This document shows positions 1 through 11,200 of a stretch of 64,000 nt of DNA, piece by piece (positions within the stretch are counted from its first letter, which is position 1; each line of letters starts with the position of its first letter). The notes under the pieces were generated by a model that was given only the letters and a program-made list of their open reading frames with translations, was not told the DNA's origin and made no database searches. The position numbers and the translations under genes are program-made. The stretch is taken from positions 62,001-126,000 of the forward strand of contig JBJKSB010000018.1 of assembly GCA_046704385.1 (NCBI GenBank), given 5' to 3'. The DNA comes from GH45 sp046704385. Lineage in GTDB: Bacteria > Bacteroidota > Bacteroidia > Bacteroidales > SZUA-534.

Positions 1-2
1 AG

Positions 3-1865
3 GCTGAAGAATTATTCGGTCAGTTTATGCTAATTAACCCACGTTCGCGTGATCAATTAATGTATGAATATGCCTGGAATGAGCTTCAGACTCCTGAAGG
101 CGAGTACGGAACATTGTTTAACAGGAAACAAACCTATTCTGTTCCAATTAATTATTCCGAGGAAGTCCGCTATAATCCAGACTTCGTTGGACAAACTTTA
201 AGTATTTATCGTAGTAATACATTTATCTCGTTGTTCACTACTGAATATTTTGAAGATTATTTTGGAGATCCCAATGGTTCCGATTATTTGTTCATGTATC
301 CGGGTAGTAAGTGGACCGGTACTCAGTGGAATGATGCTGCCGTTACCTCTATCGCTCCAACCTCAAGTGGTTATATATATTATATAGACAGGGTTGTTGC
401 TCCTATACCTACTATCGATAAATATTTGAAGGACCATCAGGACAAGTTTGGTTTATACTATGACCTGGCTCAGCGTTTTGCTCAATATACAGCTTCAAGG
501 CTTGATGAACAAAAAAACAGGGAATACCGAAAAAGTTATACGGAGTTGATGAATTTTGGGGATGAACGCGGACCATCAACTACAGACCCTGCAAATATGA
601 TATATTTATATACGGCTTTTATTCCTTATGATAATGTCCTTCAGGACTATCTGAATAATACAGTATTTAAATATTATGAATCAATAGACAGTGTACCTCA
701 ATTATTTTTAATCTACCTGTTAAAATCACATCAGGTTGACTATCTGACGCTTCCTTCAAAAATGGACAAGAGGTTTACAAACTATTATGGCGATGATATT
801 GAATTCCATAGTAATACAGATATAGGTACCTCAATTATGTGTAGTAATGGGGTAATATATGCCATGAATAAGGTATTGGAACCAAATGCATTTACCTGTG
901 TTCCGGGTCCTATTTATTATAATAGCAATTATACTACGTTTTTATATGCGCTGAATAATTCGGGTGTTTTGCCAACATTAACCCAACCTGATGTGGATGT
1001 AACCTTGTTTGCAACTGATAATAGCAAATTATTGAAAAATGGAATCCGAACTAAAAATTCATCGGGTGATATTTCTATTGAAATACAGTCATCTGATGGA
1101 TTATGGAATTCAATGGTTCCAAATAATGCTGATGGATATACCTTGGAAGAGTTTGTTAAGGATAATGTATTTATTGGCAAAGTTGATGATTTAAGTGGTG
1201 AAGGATATCTTCGCATGGCATCTGATAACTACGTTCATTATAAAGCTGGAAAGATTTATGGCGGTGGAAATCAAAAAGATGGCGATTATTGCCAGGTGGT
1301 TGAAAAAATCCCAAGCGATAAAAACGGCGTTTTATACTATTTGGATGGTCCTATAAAGAATGCAGAGAATGCTGCTGAACTTATTCTGAGCGATCCCGAT
1401 TTGTCCAGTTTTAAAGATTTATTAACAACGGCTGGTTTAATTGACAGTGTTCAGGAAATATATGAACAGCCTGGGATTAAATTCCCCAGGATCAGGTTTA
1501 TGCCTGATTTACGGCAGTGGACCATTTTGGCCCCGGATAATCAGGCTATTGCCAGTGCAAATGCTTCCGGGTTAATTCCAGCTGATACAGCCGAATTGAG
1601 AAATTTTATATATTATCATTTTGTAAGAAGCAAATGTGTTTTTGATGATGGTGAATTCTCAGGTTCTTTACCTACTCAATTACAGGATACTGTGGTTGGA
1701 ACAGACATCCGTTATAAAAATCTGACTTTTACCAATAGTGTAAACAGTTTGAGTGTTACGGATAATGCAGGTAATACGGTTAGCATCGACCATAGTGGAG
1801 CTGACTATTTAGTTCAAACCGGTGTGCTGCATAAGATAAATTCGGTGTTAATTTCCGAACCTTAA
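3..1865 (+). CDS. Fasciclin (FAS1)-repeat surface protein, 5' end cut by the window
   Basis: The reading frame is open to the first base of the window, so the ATG at 27 is probably internal and the N-terminus, including any lipoprotein signal, lies upstream. FAS1 hallmarks recur. The clearest is the C-terminal domain (about 1400-1860), with the pattern WTILAPDNQAI near its start and TGVLHKINSVLI at its end. An earlier domain ends in NGVIYAMNKVLEP (about 850-890), and other segments look like more divergent repeats. FAS1 domains mediate adhesion or ligand binding and have no catalytic activity. Only 39 bp separate it from the following susC, so it is likely co-transcribed with two SusC/SusD pairs and exported to the surface. 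The ligand is unknown. Confidence 0.8.
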   Translation, partial: AEELFGQFMLINPRSRDQLMYEYAWNELQTPEGEYGTLFNRKQTYSVPINYSEEVRYNPDFVGQTLSIYRSNTFISLFTTEYFEDYFGDPNGSDYLFMYPGSKWTGTQWNDAAVTSIAPTSSGYIYYIDRVVAPIPTIDKYLKDHQDKFGLYYDLAQRFAQYTASRLDEQKNREYRKSYTELMNFGDERGPSTTDPANMIYLYTAFIPYDNVLQDYLNNTVFKYYESIDSVPQLFLIYLLKSHQVDYLTLPSKMDKRFTNYYGDDIEFHSNTDIGTSIMCSNGVIYAMNKVLEPNAFTCVPGPIYYNSNYTTFLYALNNSGVLPTLTQPDVDVTLFATDNSKLLKNGIRTKNSSGDISIEIQSSDGLWNSMVPNNADGYTLEEFVKDNVFIGKVDDLSGEGYLRMASDNYVHYKAGKIYGGGNQKDGDYCQVVEKIPSDKNGVLYYLDGPIKNAENAAELILSDPDLSSFKDLLTTAGLIDSVQEIYEQPGIKFPRIRFMPDLRQWTILAPDNQAIASANASGLIPADTAELRNFIYYHFVRSKCVFDDGEFSGSLPTQLQDTVVGTDIRYKNLTFTNSVNSLSVTDNAGNTVSIDHSGADYLVQTGVLHKINSVLISEP

Positions 1866-1904
1866 TTAACTATTTAATTATTAAGAATTTAGAACATTTC
1901 AACT

Positions 1905-4900
1905 ATGAAAAGACTATTACAAATACTCTTCGGTACGTTGCTGTTTATGGGTTCTGCAATTAACACCTTTGGCCAGAGTGTCTCTGTAAGTGGACAGGTA
2001 CGGGACGCGTCTGCGGGTGAACCTTTGGTAGGAGCCAACGTAGTAGAAGTTGACGCGAATGGTAGGTACCTGAATGGTACTATTACCGACTTTAACGGTA
2101 ACTATATTATAAAAGTAAGTTCTGCAAATGCTACCATCCAGTATTCAATGCTGGGTTATGAAAAGCAGTTAATACAGGTGGGTAAGCGAGCAAGAATTGA
2201 TGTTAAGTTGTCGGAAACATCTACTCAGTTATCAGATATAACCGTAACAGGTGAAAAAATTGGTAACGATGGAGTTACTGCTATCCGCGACCGGGGTGTG
2301 GCTGTTTCACGTATCGAATTGAAAGAGCTGAACTCAAGCATGACCACATCAGTAGAGGAAATGCTTCAGGGTCGTTTGGGTAACGTTGATATTACCTCCA
2401 TGTCAGGTGACCCGGGTGCCGGACTTAACATTCGGATTAGGGGTACGGCCACTTTAAATGCAAATAACAGCCCATTGATTGTTATTAATGGAATTCCTTA
2501 CGATACACAGGTTGACCAGAGTTTTGATTTTGGAAGTGCTGACGTTGAAAAATTTGGTAATTTAATTGACGTGGCACCCGAGGACATTGAATCAATTGAA
2601 GTATTGAAGGATGCTGGTGCAACCGCTATCTGGGGGTCAAAGGCATCAAATGGTGTGTTAATGATTAAAACCAAAAGGGGTACGCGTTCAAAACCTATAT
2701 TTGAATATACCACTAAAATAACACAGTCACATGAACCCGATCCAATTCCAATGCTTGATGGCGGGGGATATGCCAAATTAATTGCAGAAGAACATTATAA
2801 CCTTGATGATAGGAATAACTTTATTGCTACTGACCCAAATGCAGACGAAATTGCATACAATAAGGATTGGGAGGAGTATTGGAACTATGCTCAAAACACC
2901 AACTGGATCAAAGAAATTACAAGAACAGCTTATACACAACAACACCACTTTTCAGTTCGAGGAGGAGGTGAAAAATCGAGCTATAAAGTAGCTGTTGGAT
3001 ATAATAATGAAGATGGAACAACAGTTGGAACCAACTTAAAGAAAATTACTATTCAAACAGCTTTTGACTATAATATTTCATCAAAACTGAAGTTCCAGAG
3101 TGATATTATGTATACGCACTACGACCAGGATGCAACCTATGATTATGAAGACGGAAGTTGGCAAAATGAGCGTAGTCTTCGGTCAATGGCTTATCGTAAA
3201 ATGCCGAATTTATCGGTATATGTACGCGATACCCTGAATAATGTGTATCCTGACTATTTTACGCCGGCTAATACGCTTCAGGGTGGAGCATATACTATTC
3301 CTAACCCCGTTGCATTTGCAAATCTGCCAACCAACCAGCGTTTTAAGGATAATGTACGAGCCGGTTTTACACTGAATTATAAAATAAGCGATAAATTAAC
3401 TGCCAATTCAATTATTACCCTTGACGTTTTTGATACAAAAATGGAAAAGTTTCTTCCATACAAAGCAATTGGGGCTGGTTTTGGTGATGGTATTACCCGT
3501 AGGGCAACCAATGAATTCACTAACAAGGCATCTCTTTACAATATGACCAAGTTAATTTATGCTCCTATTTCGAATGATGTTCACGATTTGAAATTTTTGG
3601 GTCAGTTCGACGGTGAATTGACTAAAAACAGGGTGTACCATCTTGAAACAAATAATTCATTTTCGGAATATGAAACCACTACCTTGGGTGATAAAACTAT
3701 TAATTATATGAATGCTGGTTTTTCAGAATATCGCTCATTAGGATTTTTTGGAAATGTATTTTATAAGTTAAAAGATAAATATATTGTCCAAGTGGGAGCT
3801 AAATTTGAAGGAAATTCAAAATACAGCCGCGAATCACGTTGGGGATTTTTCCCGGCTGCAACTCTCGCCTGGAGGATATCTGAAGAACCTTTCCTTAAAA
3901 ATCTGAAATTTATCGACGATTTTAAATTACGTGGAAGTTGGGGTATCTCGGGTAACACTCCTAATGATAATTATCTGTATTTTAATACTTATAATGCAGG
4001 TATAGGATACTCTTATCTGGATATGCCCGGTGTTGTACCGGCTAATATGGAGTTAACCGGGTTAAAATGGGAAAGTATTGAACAATACAATGTTGGTTTT
4101 TCATTTTATGGACTTAAAAACAAGTTGAACGTTGAATTTGATATTTACGATAAAACAACTTATAATCTGTTCCAGATAGGAACAAGTATTCCGTCAAGTA
4201 CCGGTTTTTCTAAGTTTAACACTAACGACGGAAGTATGAGGAACCGGGGTATTGAGACATCAATTGATTATAAAGTTGTTGAAAAACAGGATTTTAGCCT
4301 TAGTTTTAATTTTAATATATCAACAAACAAAAATATTGTACTCCAATTACCTGAAAACTTTGCATTTGAATCAGGTAATATGTTAGAAAACGGAAACTAT
4401 AAAGTTGCTATTGAACCAGGAAAAGCAACAGGAGGTTTCTTTGGATATAATTATTTAGGGGTTTATTCAACCACTGCGGATACCTATGTGAAGGATGCCG
4501 ATGGAAACCTGGTTTATGAATTAGGTACAAATACCCCAATGAGAATGATACAGGGAGGTACCGACGGTTATATGTTCAGGGCCGGTGATGCCAAATATGA
4601 GGACATTAATCATGATGGTAAAATAGATGAACTCGACCTGGTTTACCTGGGTGATACCAACCCGTTATTTATGGGAGGTTTTGGACCAAGGGTTGTTTAT
4701 AAAAACCTTACATTGAACTTATTCCTGTATTTTCGTGTTGGTCAGAAAATTATTAACCAAACACGGATGGATACAGAAAATATGTATGGTTATGATAACC
4801 AAAGTAAAGCCACCAACTGGCGATGGAGAGGCGAAGGTGACATAACCGATATGCCAAGGGCTCTTTATGGTGAAGGTTATAACTGGATGGGATCAAGCCG

Positions 4901-5156
4901 TTTCGTTGAAGATGGTTCATTTGCCAGACTTAAGTCTGCTTCAATTACCTATAATTTTCCAAAAGACTTTGTTAAAAAGCTTAATCTGAAGGAATTAAAG
5001 GTTTATCTTACGGGGTACAATATGTATACATGGACCGGTTATTCAGGACCCGATCCTGAAGTGGGTACACCATCTAATCCATTGCAATTGCCTAAAGATT
5101 ATAGCAGGACTCCTCCAAGCATCAGGTATACACTTGGTGTGGGTGTAACTTTTTAA
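1905..5156 (+). CDS. SusC/RagA-family TonB-dependent outer-membrane transporter (first of two)
   Basis: The protein has 1083 residues. A signal peptide (about 1-24, ending NTFGQ) is followed by a carboxypeptidase-regulatory-like beta-sandwich (about 27-110, VSGQVRDASAGEPLVGANV). The TonB plug (about 125-260) carries the SusC-type stretch LQGRLGNVDITS...IRIRGTATL and PLIVINGIPYD. A 22-stranded barrel with large extracellular loops follows, ending in an aromatic residue (GVGVTF). SusC proteins form the channel of a pedal-bin importer with a SusD lid, powered by TonB-ExbBD. The susD partner begins 24 bp downstream. Length and architecture are normal. The substrate cannot be read from sequence, and no glycosidase in the cluster hints at one. 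Confidence 0.95.
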   Translation: MKRLLQILFGTLLFMGSAINTFGQSVSVSGQVRDASAGEPLVGANVVEVDANGRYLNGTITDFNGNYIIKVSSANATIQYSMLGYEKQLIQVGKRARIDVKLSETSTQLSDITVTGEKIGNDGVTAIRDRGVAVSRIELKELNSSMTTSVEEMLQGRLGNVDITSMSGDPGAGLNIRIRGTATLNANNSPLIVINGIPYDTQVDQSFDFGSADVEKFGNLIDVAPEDIESIEVLKDAGATAIWGSKASNGVLMIKTKRGTRSKPIFEYTTKITQSHEPDPIPMLDGGGYAKLIAEEHYNLDDRNNFIATDPNADEIAYNKDWEEYWNYAQNTNWIKEITRTAYTQQHHFSVRGGGEKSSYKVAVGYNNEDGTTVGTNLKKITIQTAFDYNISSKLKFQSDIMYTHYDQDATYDYEDGSWQNERSLRSMAYRKMPNLSVYVRDTLNNVYPDYFTPANTLQGGAYTIPNPVAFANLPTNQRFKDNVRAGFTLNYKISDKLTANSIITLDVFDTKMEKFLPYKAIGAGFGDGITRRATNEFTNKASLYNMTKLIYAPISNDVHDLKFLGQFDGELTKNRVYHLETNNSFSEYETTTLGDKTINYMNAGFSEYRSLGFFGNVFYKLKDKYIVQVGAKFEGNSKYSRESRWGFFPAATLAWRISEEPFLKNLKFIDDFKLRGSWGISGNTPNDNYLYFNTYNAGIGYSYLDMPGVVPANMELTGLKWESIEQYNVGFSFYGLKNKLNVEFDIYDKTTYNLFQIGTSIPSSTGFSKFNTNDGSMRNRGIETSIDYKVVEKQDFSLSFNFNISTNKNIVLQLPENFAFESGNMLENGNYKVAIEPGKATGGFFGYNYLGVYSTTADTYVKDADGNLVYELGTNTPMRMIQGGTDGYMFRAGDAKYEDINHDGKIDELDLVYLGDTNPLFMGGFGPRVVYKNLTLNLFLYFRVGQKIINQTRMDTENMYGYDNQSKATNWRWRGEGDITDMPRALYGEGYNWMGSSRFVEDGSFARLKSASITYNFPKDFVKKLNLKELKVYLTGYNMYTWTGYSGPDPEVGTPSNPLQLPKDYSRTPPSIRYTLGVGVTF

Positions 5157-5180
5157 TGTTTAAAACAATTAAATAGTAAA

Positions 5181-6650
5181 ATGATGAAATCAATCAAATA
5201 TATATTTAAAATAAAACCAGTAATAACTCTTGTAATATTATTGTCTTTTGTTTCAAGTTGTAATGACTGGATTGACATTGAACCTGAAGATGCACTGATA
5301 CAGCAGGAGTTTTGGAAAACCAAGGATGATGTAATGGAGGTTTTGGCTGCAACATACAGGTCAACTCGTAATAGTACCCTCCGGTCGTTCGTTATGGGTG
5401 AAGTCCGGGCTGACATAATAACCGCCGATGGTACCTATGTTAATAATTGGTACCAGACGGGCTTAACTGGCAGCATAGGTGATATTAGCGTAAATGATGT
5501 AAGAAGTACCAACGAGTTAGCCAACTGGGGGGCTTACTACAACACCATAAACCTTGCAAATACAGTGATGTTTTATGCACCTATAGTGCACGGGATCGAT
5601 CAAACACTGAATGAGGATGTACTAAGACAGATTAATTCAGAAATGATTTTTTTACGTTCGCTTAGTTACTTTTACCTGGTAAGAATATGGAAAGATGTTC
5701 CACTGGTAAAATCAGCAACGGTTTCTGATACGGTTAATTTTTATCTGCCAAAAAGCTCTGAAACAGTGGTGCTTAAGAGTGTGATAAACGATCTGAAAAG
5801 GGCCAGTGGCTACGCGTCAAAAGATGCATCAATTAAAGGCCGCGCTAATAAATACGCTATACAGGCTTTGTTGGCTGATATGTATTTATGGAAAGAGGAT
5901 TATGCACATTGTATCACTTATTGTGACTCAATTATTAATTCAGGAAAATTTGGTCTTGAAAGCAATAAAAACTGGTTTAAACTGTATTATCCCGGAAATT
6001 CACAGCTTGAAAGTATTTTTGAAATACAATTCGATGATGCATATGAAGGACAGGAAAGCTACTTTTCAGATGCCGGCCTTTGGGGCAGTTTAAATGCTCA
6101 AATCAGCAAAGCAGGTTTTGATAAAGCTACTGATTTAAGATATATAAACGGTAAAGGTATTGAATGGAAATATCTGGGAAAAGATGAAACCGGAAGTTCC
6201 CGCCAAAAAAGATCAGGAAGTGAACGTTCTGCGAACTTCATTTATTACAGGTATGCTGACATTTTACTGATGAAAGCTGAGGCTTTGGCCGAAACCGGTA
6301 ATTTTGATGGTGCAAATAACTTGGTGAGTCAGGTTGCTGAACGGGCTGGTACTACTTATACCGGTGTATATGATTTGAAAAGTTTTCGTACAGCTTTACT
6401 GACTGAACGTGGTAAGGAATTTATTGGTGAAGGCAAACGCTGGTTCGATTTATTACGCTTTGCCAAGAAAGATAGTTTTAAAGATAAACAATTCCTGGTG
6501 GATTTAATGCTTTCTAAAGCAGCTGATGCTCAGGAACTTGTAGTTATGAGATCAAAAGTAATTGATTCCATGAGCTATTTTCTCCCGATTTATGAGAATG
6601 AGTTGAATTATAACAGAAATTTAGTTCAAAACCCATTTTACGACAGGTAG
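5181..6650 (+). CDS. SusD/RagB-family surface lipoprotein (partner of first SusC)
   Basis: The protein has 489 residues. The signal peptide ends in a lipobox (SFVSSC, acylated Cys27), so it is an outer-membrane lipoprotein. The SusD fold is shown by TPR-like helices in the N-terminal half, by YRYADILLMKAEALAETGN (about 355-373), and by the C-terminal RagB signature ERGKEFIGEGKRWFDLLRF. These proteins cap the SusC barrel and capture ligand at the cell surface. Two adjacent Met codons open the frame; either could start it. The gene sits between susC and a fasciclin lipoprotein gene with gaps of 24 and 27 bp, which fits one operon. Confidence 0.94.
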   Translation: MMKSIKYIFKIKPVITLVILLSFVSSCNDWIDIEPEDALIQQEFWKTKDDVMEVLAATYRSTRNSTLRSFVMGEVRADIITADGTYVNNWYQTGLTGSIGDISVNDVRSTNELANWGAYYNTINLANTVMFYAPIVHGIDQTLNEDVLRQINSEMIFLRSLSYFYLVRIWKDVPLVKSATVSDTVNFYLPKSSETVVLKSVINDLKRASGYASKDASIKGRANKYAIQALLADMYLWKEDYAHCITYCDSIINSGKFGLESNKNWFKLYYPGNSQLESIFEIQFDDAYEGQESYFSDAGLWGSLNAQISKAGFDKATDLRYINGKGIEWKYLGKDETGSSRQKRSGSERSANFIYYRYADILLMKAEALAETGNFDGANNLVSQVAERAGTTYTGVYDLKSFRTALLTERGKEFIGEGKRWFDLLRFAKKDSFKDKQFLVDLMLSKAADAQELVVMRSKVIDSMSYFLPIYENELNYNRNLVQNPFYDR

Positions 6651-6677
6651 TTAAGTTAATACTTAAAAATTTGAATT

Positions 6678-8165
6678 ATGAAAACACAAAAAACAAATTA
6701 TAGAAAACCTGCCTTTCGAGTTAAGTTATTATCGTTATTATTAATAGCGTTAGTATTCACCCAATGTAATACGCAGGTTCAGGAATGGAAACCAAAATCC
6801 GATCAGTTGGTTATTACAGAATATGTTTATGATAACCCTGAACTTTATACTGAATTTGGAAATGTATTAAGGGTAACAGGAGTTGAAAACTTATTGAGAG
6901 TCAGAGGTCCGTTTACATTATTATTACCAACCGATGAGGCCATGAAAGCCTATTATGCTTCAATGAATGTAACTTCATATGATCAGATTGATGTTGAAAC
7001 TTTAAAAGATTTCGCTTACAATCATATTTTTAGTGGTGAATATAGTGCCGGTGTAATTGGGATGGGAGCCATGCCAAGCAAAAATGCCCTGGGCGATTAT
7101 GTTGCCACTGACTTACCCGGAATTGATATCCTTATCAATAAAGAGGCAAAAATTACAAAACGAGATATTCACGTTTCGAATGGTTACATACATCAGATTG
7201 ATCATGTAATTGATGTGGTTACCAAAAGTGTTTATGAAGTTTTAAAAGACGATCCCGGGTATAGTATTTTCACGCAGGGACTGGAAAAAACCGGAATTTC
7301 GGATACCCTTTCAGTAATTGATTTTCAGTATGGTACTTCAACGGCTCGAAACCGATATACTATTTTGGCTGTACCCGATACCTTGTATAATCGGTTTGGC
7401 ATCAATTCAATTGATGATCTGGTTGCAAAATACAGTAATGGGTCGGATTTGAAAGATCCAAATAATAGTTTTAATCAATATATGGTATTCCATTGTTTAT
7501 CAGGAACTCATTATTTTACTGATTTTCAGCCTGATAATGTTTACTATATCATATCTGAAGAAAATTATTTAAATATAAAAGTTGAAAATGATTTTGAAAT
7601 TAATAAATCTGACAGTGGCTATACCGGATTTTATTTTGATCAGAGTAATGTTCCAGCCAAAAATGGTGTAATTCATACGGTTAATTCATTATTGCCCAAT
7701 GAGGATGCGGCTCCTGCAGAAATTGTATTTCAAACAACCGATTATTTCGATTTTCAACAGGAACCTTGCTATGGACACTATTACCAACGTTTTTTCGATG
7801 GTGCAAATACATTTAAGTACATTAAATGGGATGCTGAATATCTGGAATACTATTTTAAAAATGAGGATCTCTTCATGGATGCTGATGGTATTAGTTTAAA
7901 CGGACATTTTTGGATTGAAATTACAACGCCAAAAATCCGGGCAGGAAAATACATGCTCGGAACATACTGGTTTGGGGGTGCTGTCACTGCCTGGTATATC
8001 GATGGTAAATATATATCAGATATTGATTTAGCTAACTTAACATGGAATAACTGGATGGATGTGGGTGAGGTTGACTTTACGGAAACCAGTAACCATGTAA
8101 TAAAGGTGAAAACACTTGTTCCAGGTCAGATTTTCTGGGATCGTGTCAGATTTACCCCAATGTAA
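6678..8165 (+). CDS. Fasciclin-domain lipoprotein with a C-terminal beta-sandwich
   Basis: The protein has 495 residues. The lipobox LVFTQC predicts acylation at Cys30. Two FAS1 domains follow, at about 45-185 (FTLLLPTDEAMKAYY ... NGYIHQIDHVIDVV) and about 190-345 (YTILAVPDTLYNRFG ... NGVIHTVNSLLP). Residues about 350-495 are a different, Trp- and Tyr-rich module (AGKYMLGTYWFGG, WYIDGKYISDIDL, HVIKVKTLVPGQIFWDRVRF). Its pattern resembles carbohydrate-binding beta-sandwiches or a DUF5108-like region; that assignment is inference. The gene lies between the two SusC/SusD pairs, so the product is probably a surface accessory that presents or binds the ligand. No catalytic motif was seen. Confidence 0.85.
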   Translation: MKTQKTNYRKPAFRVKLLSLLLIALVFTQCNTQVQEWKPKSDQLVITEYVYDNPELYTEFGNVLRVTGVENLLRVRGPFTLLLPTDEAMKAYYASMNVTSYDQIDVETLKDFAYNHIFSGEYSAGVIGMGAMPSKNALGDYVATDLPGIDILINKEAKITKRDIHVSNGYIHQIDHVIDVVTKSVYEVLKDDPGYSIFTQGLEKTGISDTLSVIDFQYGTSTARNRYTILAVPDTLYNRFGINSIDDLVAKYSNGSDLKDPNNSFNQYMVFHCLSGTHYFTDFQPDNVYYIISEENYLNIKVENDFEINKSDSGYTGFYFDQSNVPAKNGVIHTVNSLLPNEDAAPAEIVFQTTDYFDFQQEPCYGHYYQRFFDGANTFKYIKWDAEYLEYYFKNEDLFMDADGISLNGHFWIEITTPKIRAGKYMLGTYWFGGAVTAWYIDGKYISDIDLANLTWNNWMDVGEVDFTETSNHVIKVKTLVPGQIFWDRVRFTPM

Positions 8166-8214
8166 ATCATTGATTTTTCAAATTTTGAATTTATAAACAT
8201 ATTAAATTAAGGAT

Positions 8215-11200
8215 ATGCAAACGAAAATAACCAGTATAGAACATCAACAAAAGTCCGACTTTATGGCAATACATAAAAAGATAGCCGGGATGCTCATTAT
8301 TTTGATATGCAGTGTTTTATCTGGCTCATATTCTGTAATGGCACAGGACGAGGGAACTATCCTAACAGGAAAAACTCTTGAATCCGGTACGGGTATACCC
8401 GTGCCACAGGCCATTGTATCTGTGGCTTCAACAAGCGAATCAACCAATAGTGATTCCCTGGGTAATTTTTCTATAAAAGTTCCGTCAGGGATGGAGAAAA
8501 TTGTAGTTAATTATCCGGGATACACAACTATTGAGGTTTATACCTACGGTAAATCTGACATAACCATTTATATGACACCCAAGGAGTATAATTCTGATGA
8601 TAAGATGTATACAACAGTATTTGGAGTTGAAAAATTAAAGGATGCAACTAATGCTGTCACACTACTGTCAAAATCTGCTTTTCAAGAAACCTCTGCCTCT
8701 TCTGTTGATCAGAACCTGAATGGTAGAATTCCCGGGATGTATATGGTTGAAAACTCAGGAATGCCTGGTGATAATACCTGGATGAATTTAAGAGGAATTT
8801 CATCCATTTTTGCCCGGAATGAGCCATTAGTGATTGTTGATGGGATGATTCATGAAATAAGTTACCCTAACCACACCATTATTGAAGGTAATTTATTAAA
8901 TCCGATGGATGTATTGGATGTAGACGATATGGTGGATGTTTCAGTGATGAAAACAGGTGAAGGGCAATTCGGAAGTATGGGTTCCAACGGTTACGTTTAT
9001 TTTAATACAGAACAGAACCGGGTTACCAGTTCATCTATAATTGTTAAAATGTATGGTGGTGTTACCATGCCATATGAAAAAACTGATGTTTTAGATCGCG
9101 ACCAGTTTAAATCCTATTTTGTTGACCTTCTTAAAGGGCAGGGATATACTCCTGATCAGTTTAACACTATGTATCCCTGGTTAAATGGCGGACCGGCTTC
9201 AACCGATTATTATAAATATAATAGCAATACTGATTGGCAGAAGGAAACAGTTAATCCATCGTCATTGCAGAAATATTATGTATTCCTGAAAGGGGGGGAC
9301 GATATTGCAACTTATAATATTTCATCGGGTTATTTAAGACAGGAAGCACCTTATAGTAATTGGAGATATTCAAGGTATAATTTAAGGCTGAATGGTAAAG
9401 TAAATATTACCAACAGACTATCTATAGTACCAAATACAAAACTATCATTGGCTGACCGAAATATCTCAAACCTTGGTCCAACAACAGTATGGAACCCGTA
9501 TCTATCCACTTTACTTAAATCGCCTATGATGGGTGCGCATGAGCGAAGTGCAGCCGACGGTACGGTTTTATACCCCTATGATGATGTAGGTGTTTTTAAC
9601 CAAAGCAACCCTGCTGTATTAGTTGATAAGGGTATGGGTATGATCCGTAATTTCCAGTTATTGACTTCGGTAAAAGTTGCATACAAAATAAATTCCAATT
9701 GGTCCATAAGCCACTTAATTGGAACGAGTGTTAACAATGACCGTGTAAACCTTTTTATACCTGATGTTGGTGTGGTTCAGATCGATTCAGCCAAAAACAG
9801 TCCAAAAGATATGGTTACTGAATTCAGATCGTTGCAGAACCATACAACCATTACCTACAATAATAAATTTGGCAATGGCCACAATTTAATTGTAAATGGT
9901 GGATTAAGGCAAATGCATAACACCTATAAAAACAATTGGGCTGCTGACCTGAATACCCCTTCTGACGATTTCAGAAGCTTGGGTCAGGGTACTGAATATC
10001 ATTACCTTCGTACAAATGGTGGTGAATTATCTGAAATTGCCTGGTTATCGTTATTTGCCGATGCCAATTATAACTATTATGATAAGTATTATTTGCGTGC
10101 ATCACTTTCGTATGACGGAACCTCAGTTATTAACAAAAATAACCGGTATAATTTCTATCCATCAATATTTGGTGCATGGCGGTTGACCAATGAAGATTTT
10201 ATGAAGAGTTCATGGCTGAACGATTTTAAACTCAGCGCCGGTTACTCAAATACCGGAAATATGTTTAGTTCAGCCTATGAAATGTCAAAACCCACGTATA
10301 CAGGCCGCAGATACAATAATATTGGAGTAGTTGTCCGTGACTATAATGCAAATCAGGACCTTAAAATTGAACGCAAAACTACAATTAATGGAGGTTTTGA
10401 TATGTCATTTTATAAGAAAGCGGTTAATGTTCACCTCGATTATTTTATGGCTACAGTTAATAACTTAATGATCAACCAATCGTTACCTTATAACTTTGGA
10501 TTTACCGACTATATTGATAATGGCGGTAAGTTAGGTATAAATGGCGTAGAATTGGGTGCCGATGGCCGGTTTGGTATTGGTAAAGCTACATTAACCCTGG
10601 ATGCTTCAGTTACTTACCAGGGAAGCAAGGTTAAAAGCCTTGATTTTATCAATCCTGAAACGGAATCGATTATTACTCAGATTAATGGTATGGAATACAT
10701 TGCAAAAGTTGGTACTCCGCTCAACGCATTTTGGGGCTATAAAACATTAGGAATTTATAATACTGATGCTGAAGCTGCTGGTATGATAGGACCTAATGGC
10801 AGGCAAATGGGAGCAGGTGATGTAATTTTTGAGGATGTAGATGGAAATAAAATTATTAACGACAAGGATAAACAAATTATTGGTAATCCAAATCCCAACA
10901 TTTTTGGTTCGTTAACGGCTGGTTTGAAAATTGACCGTTTTGAATTTTCTACTATATTAGGCTTTGTTGTTGGAAATGATATGTATAACTATGTTAGGTA
11001 CCAAACCACAGCAATGGACAGTTATGCTAATCAAAGCACTGATGTTTTGGATCGTTGGCAACCGGGTTCTACCGGTGCTACATTGCCAAAAGCAACAATT
11101 GGCGATCCCAATGGCAACAATGTATTTTCTGACAGATGGATTGAAGATGGTTCGTTTGTGAAGGTAAGGCATTTAACTGCCAGCTATACTATTCCGGAGA

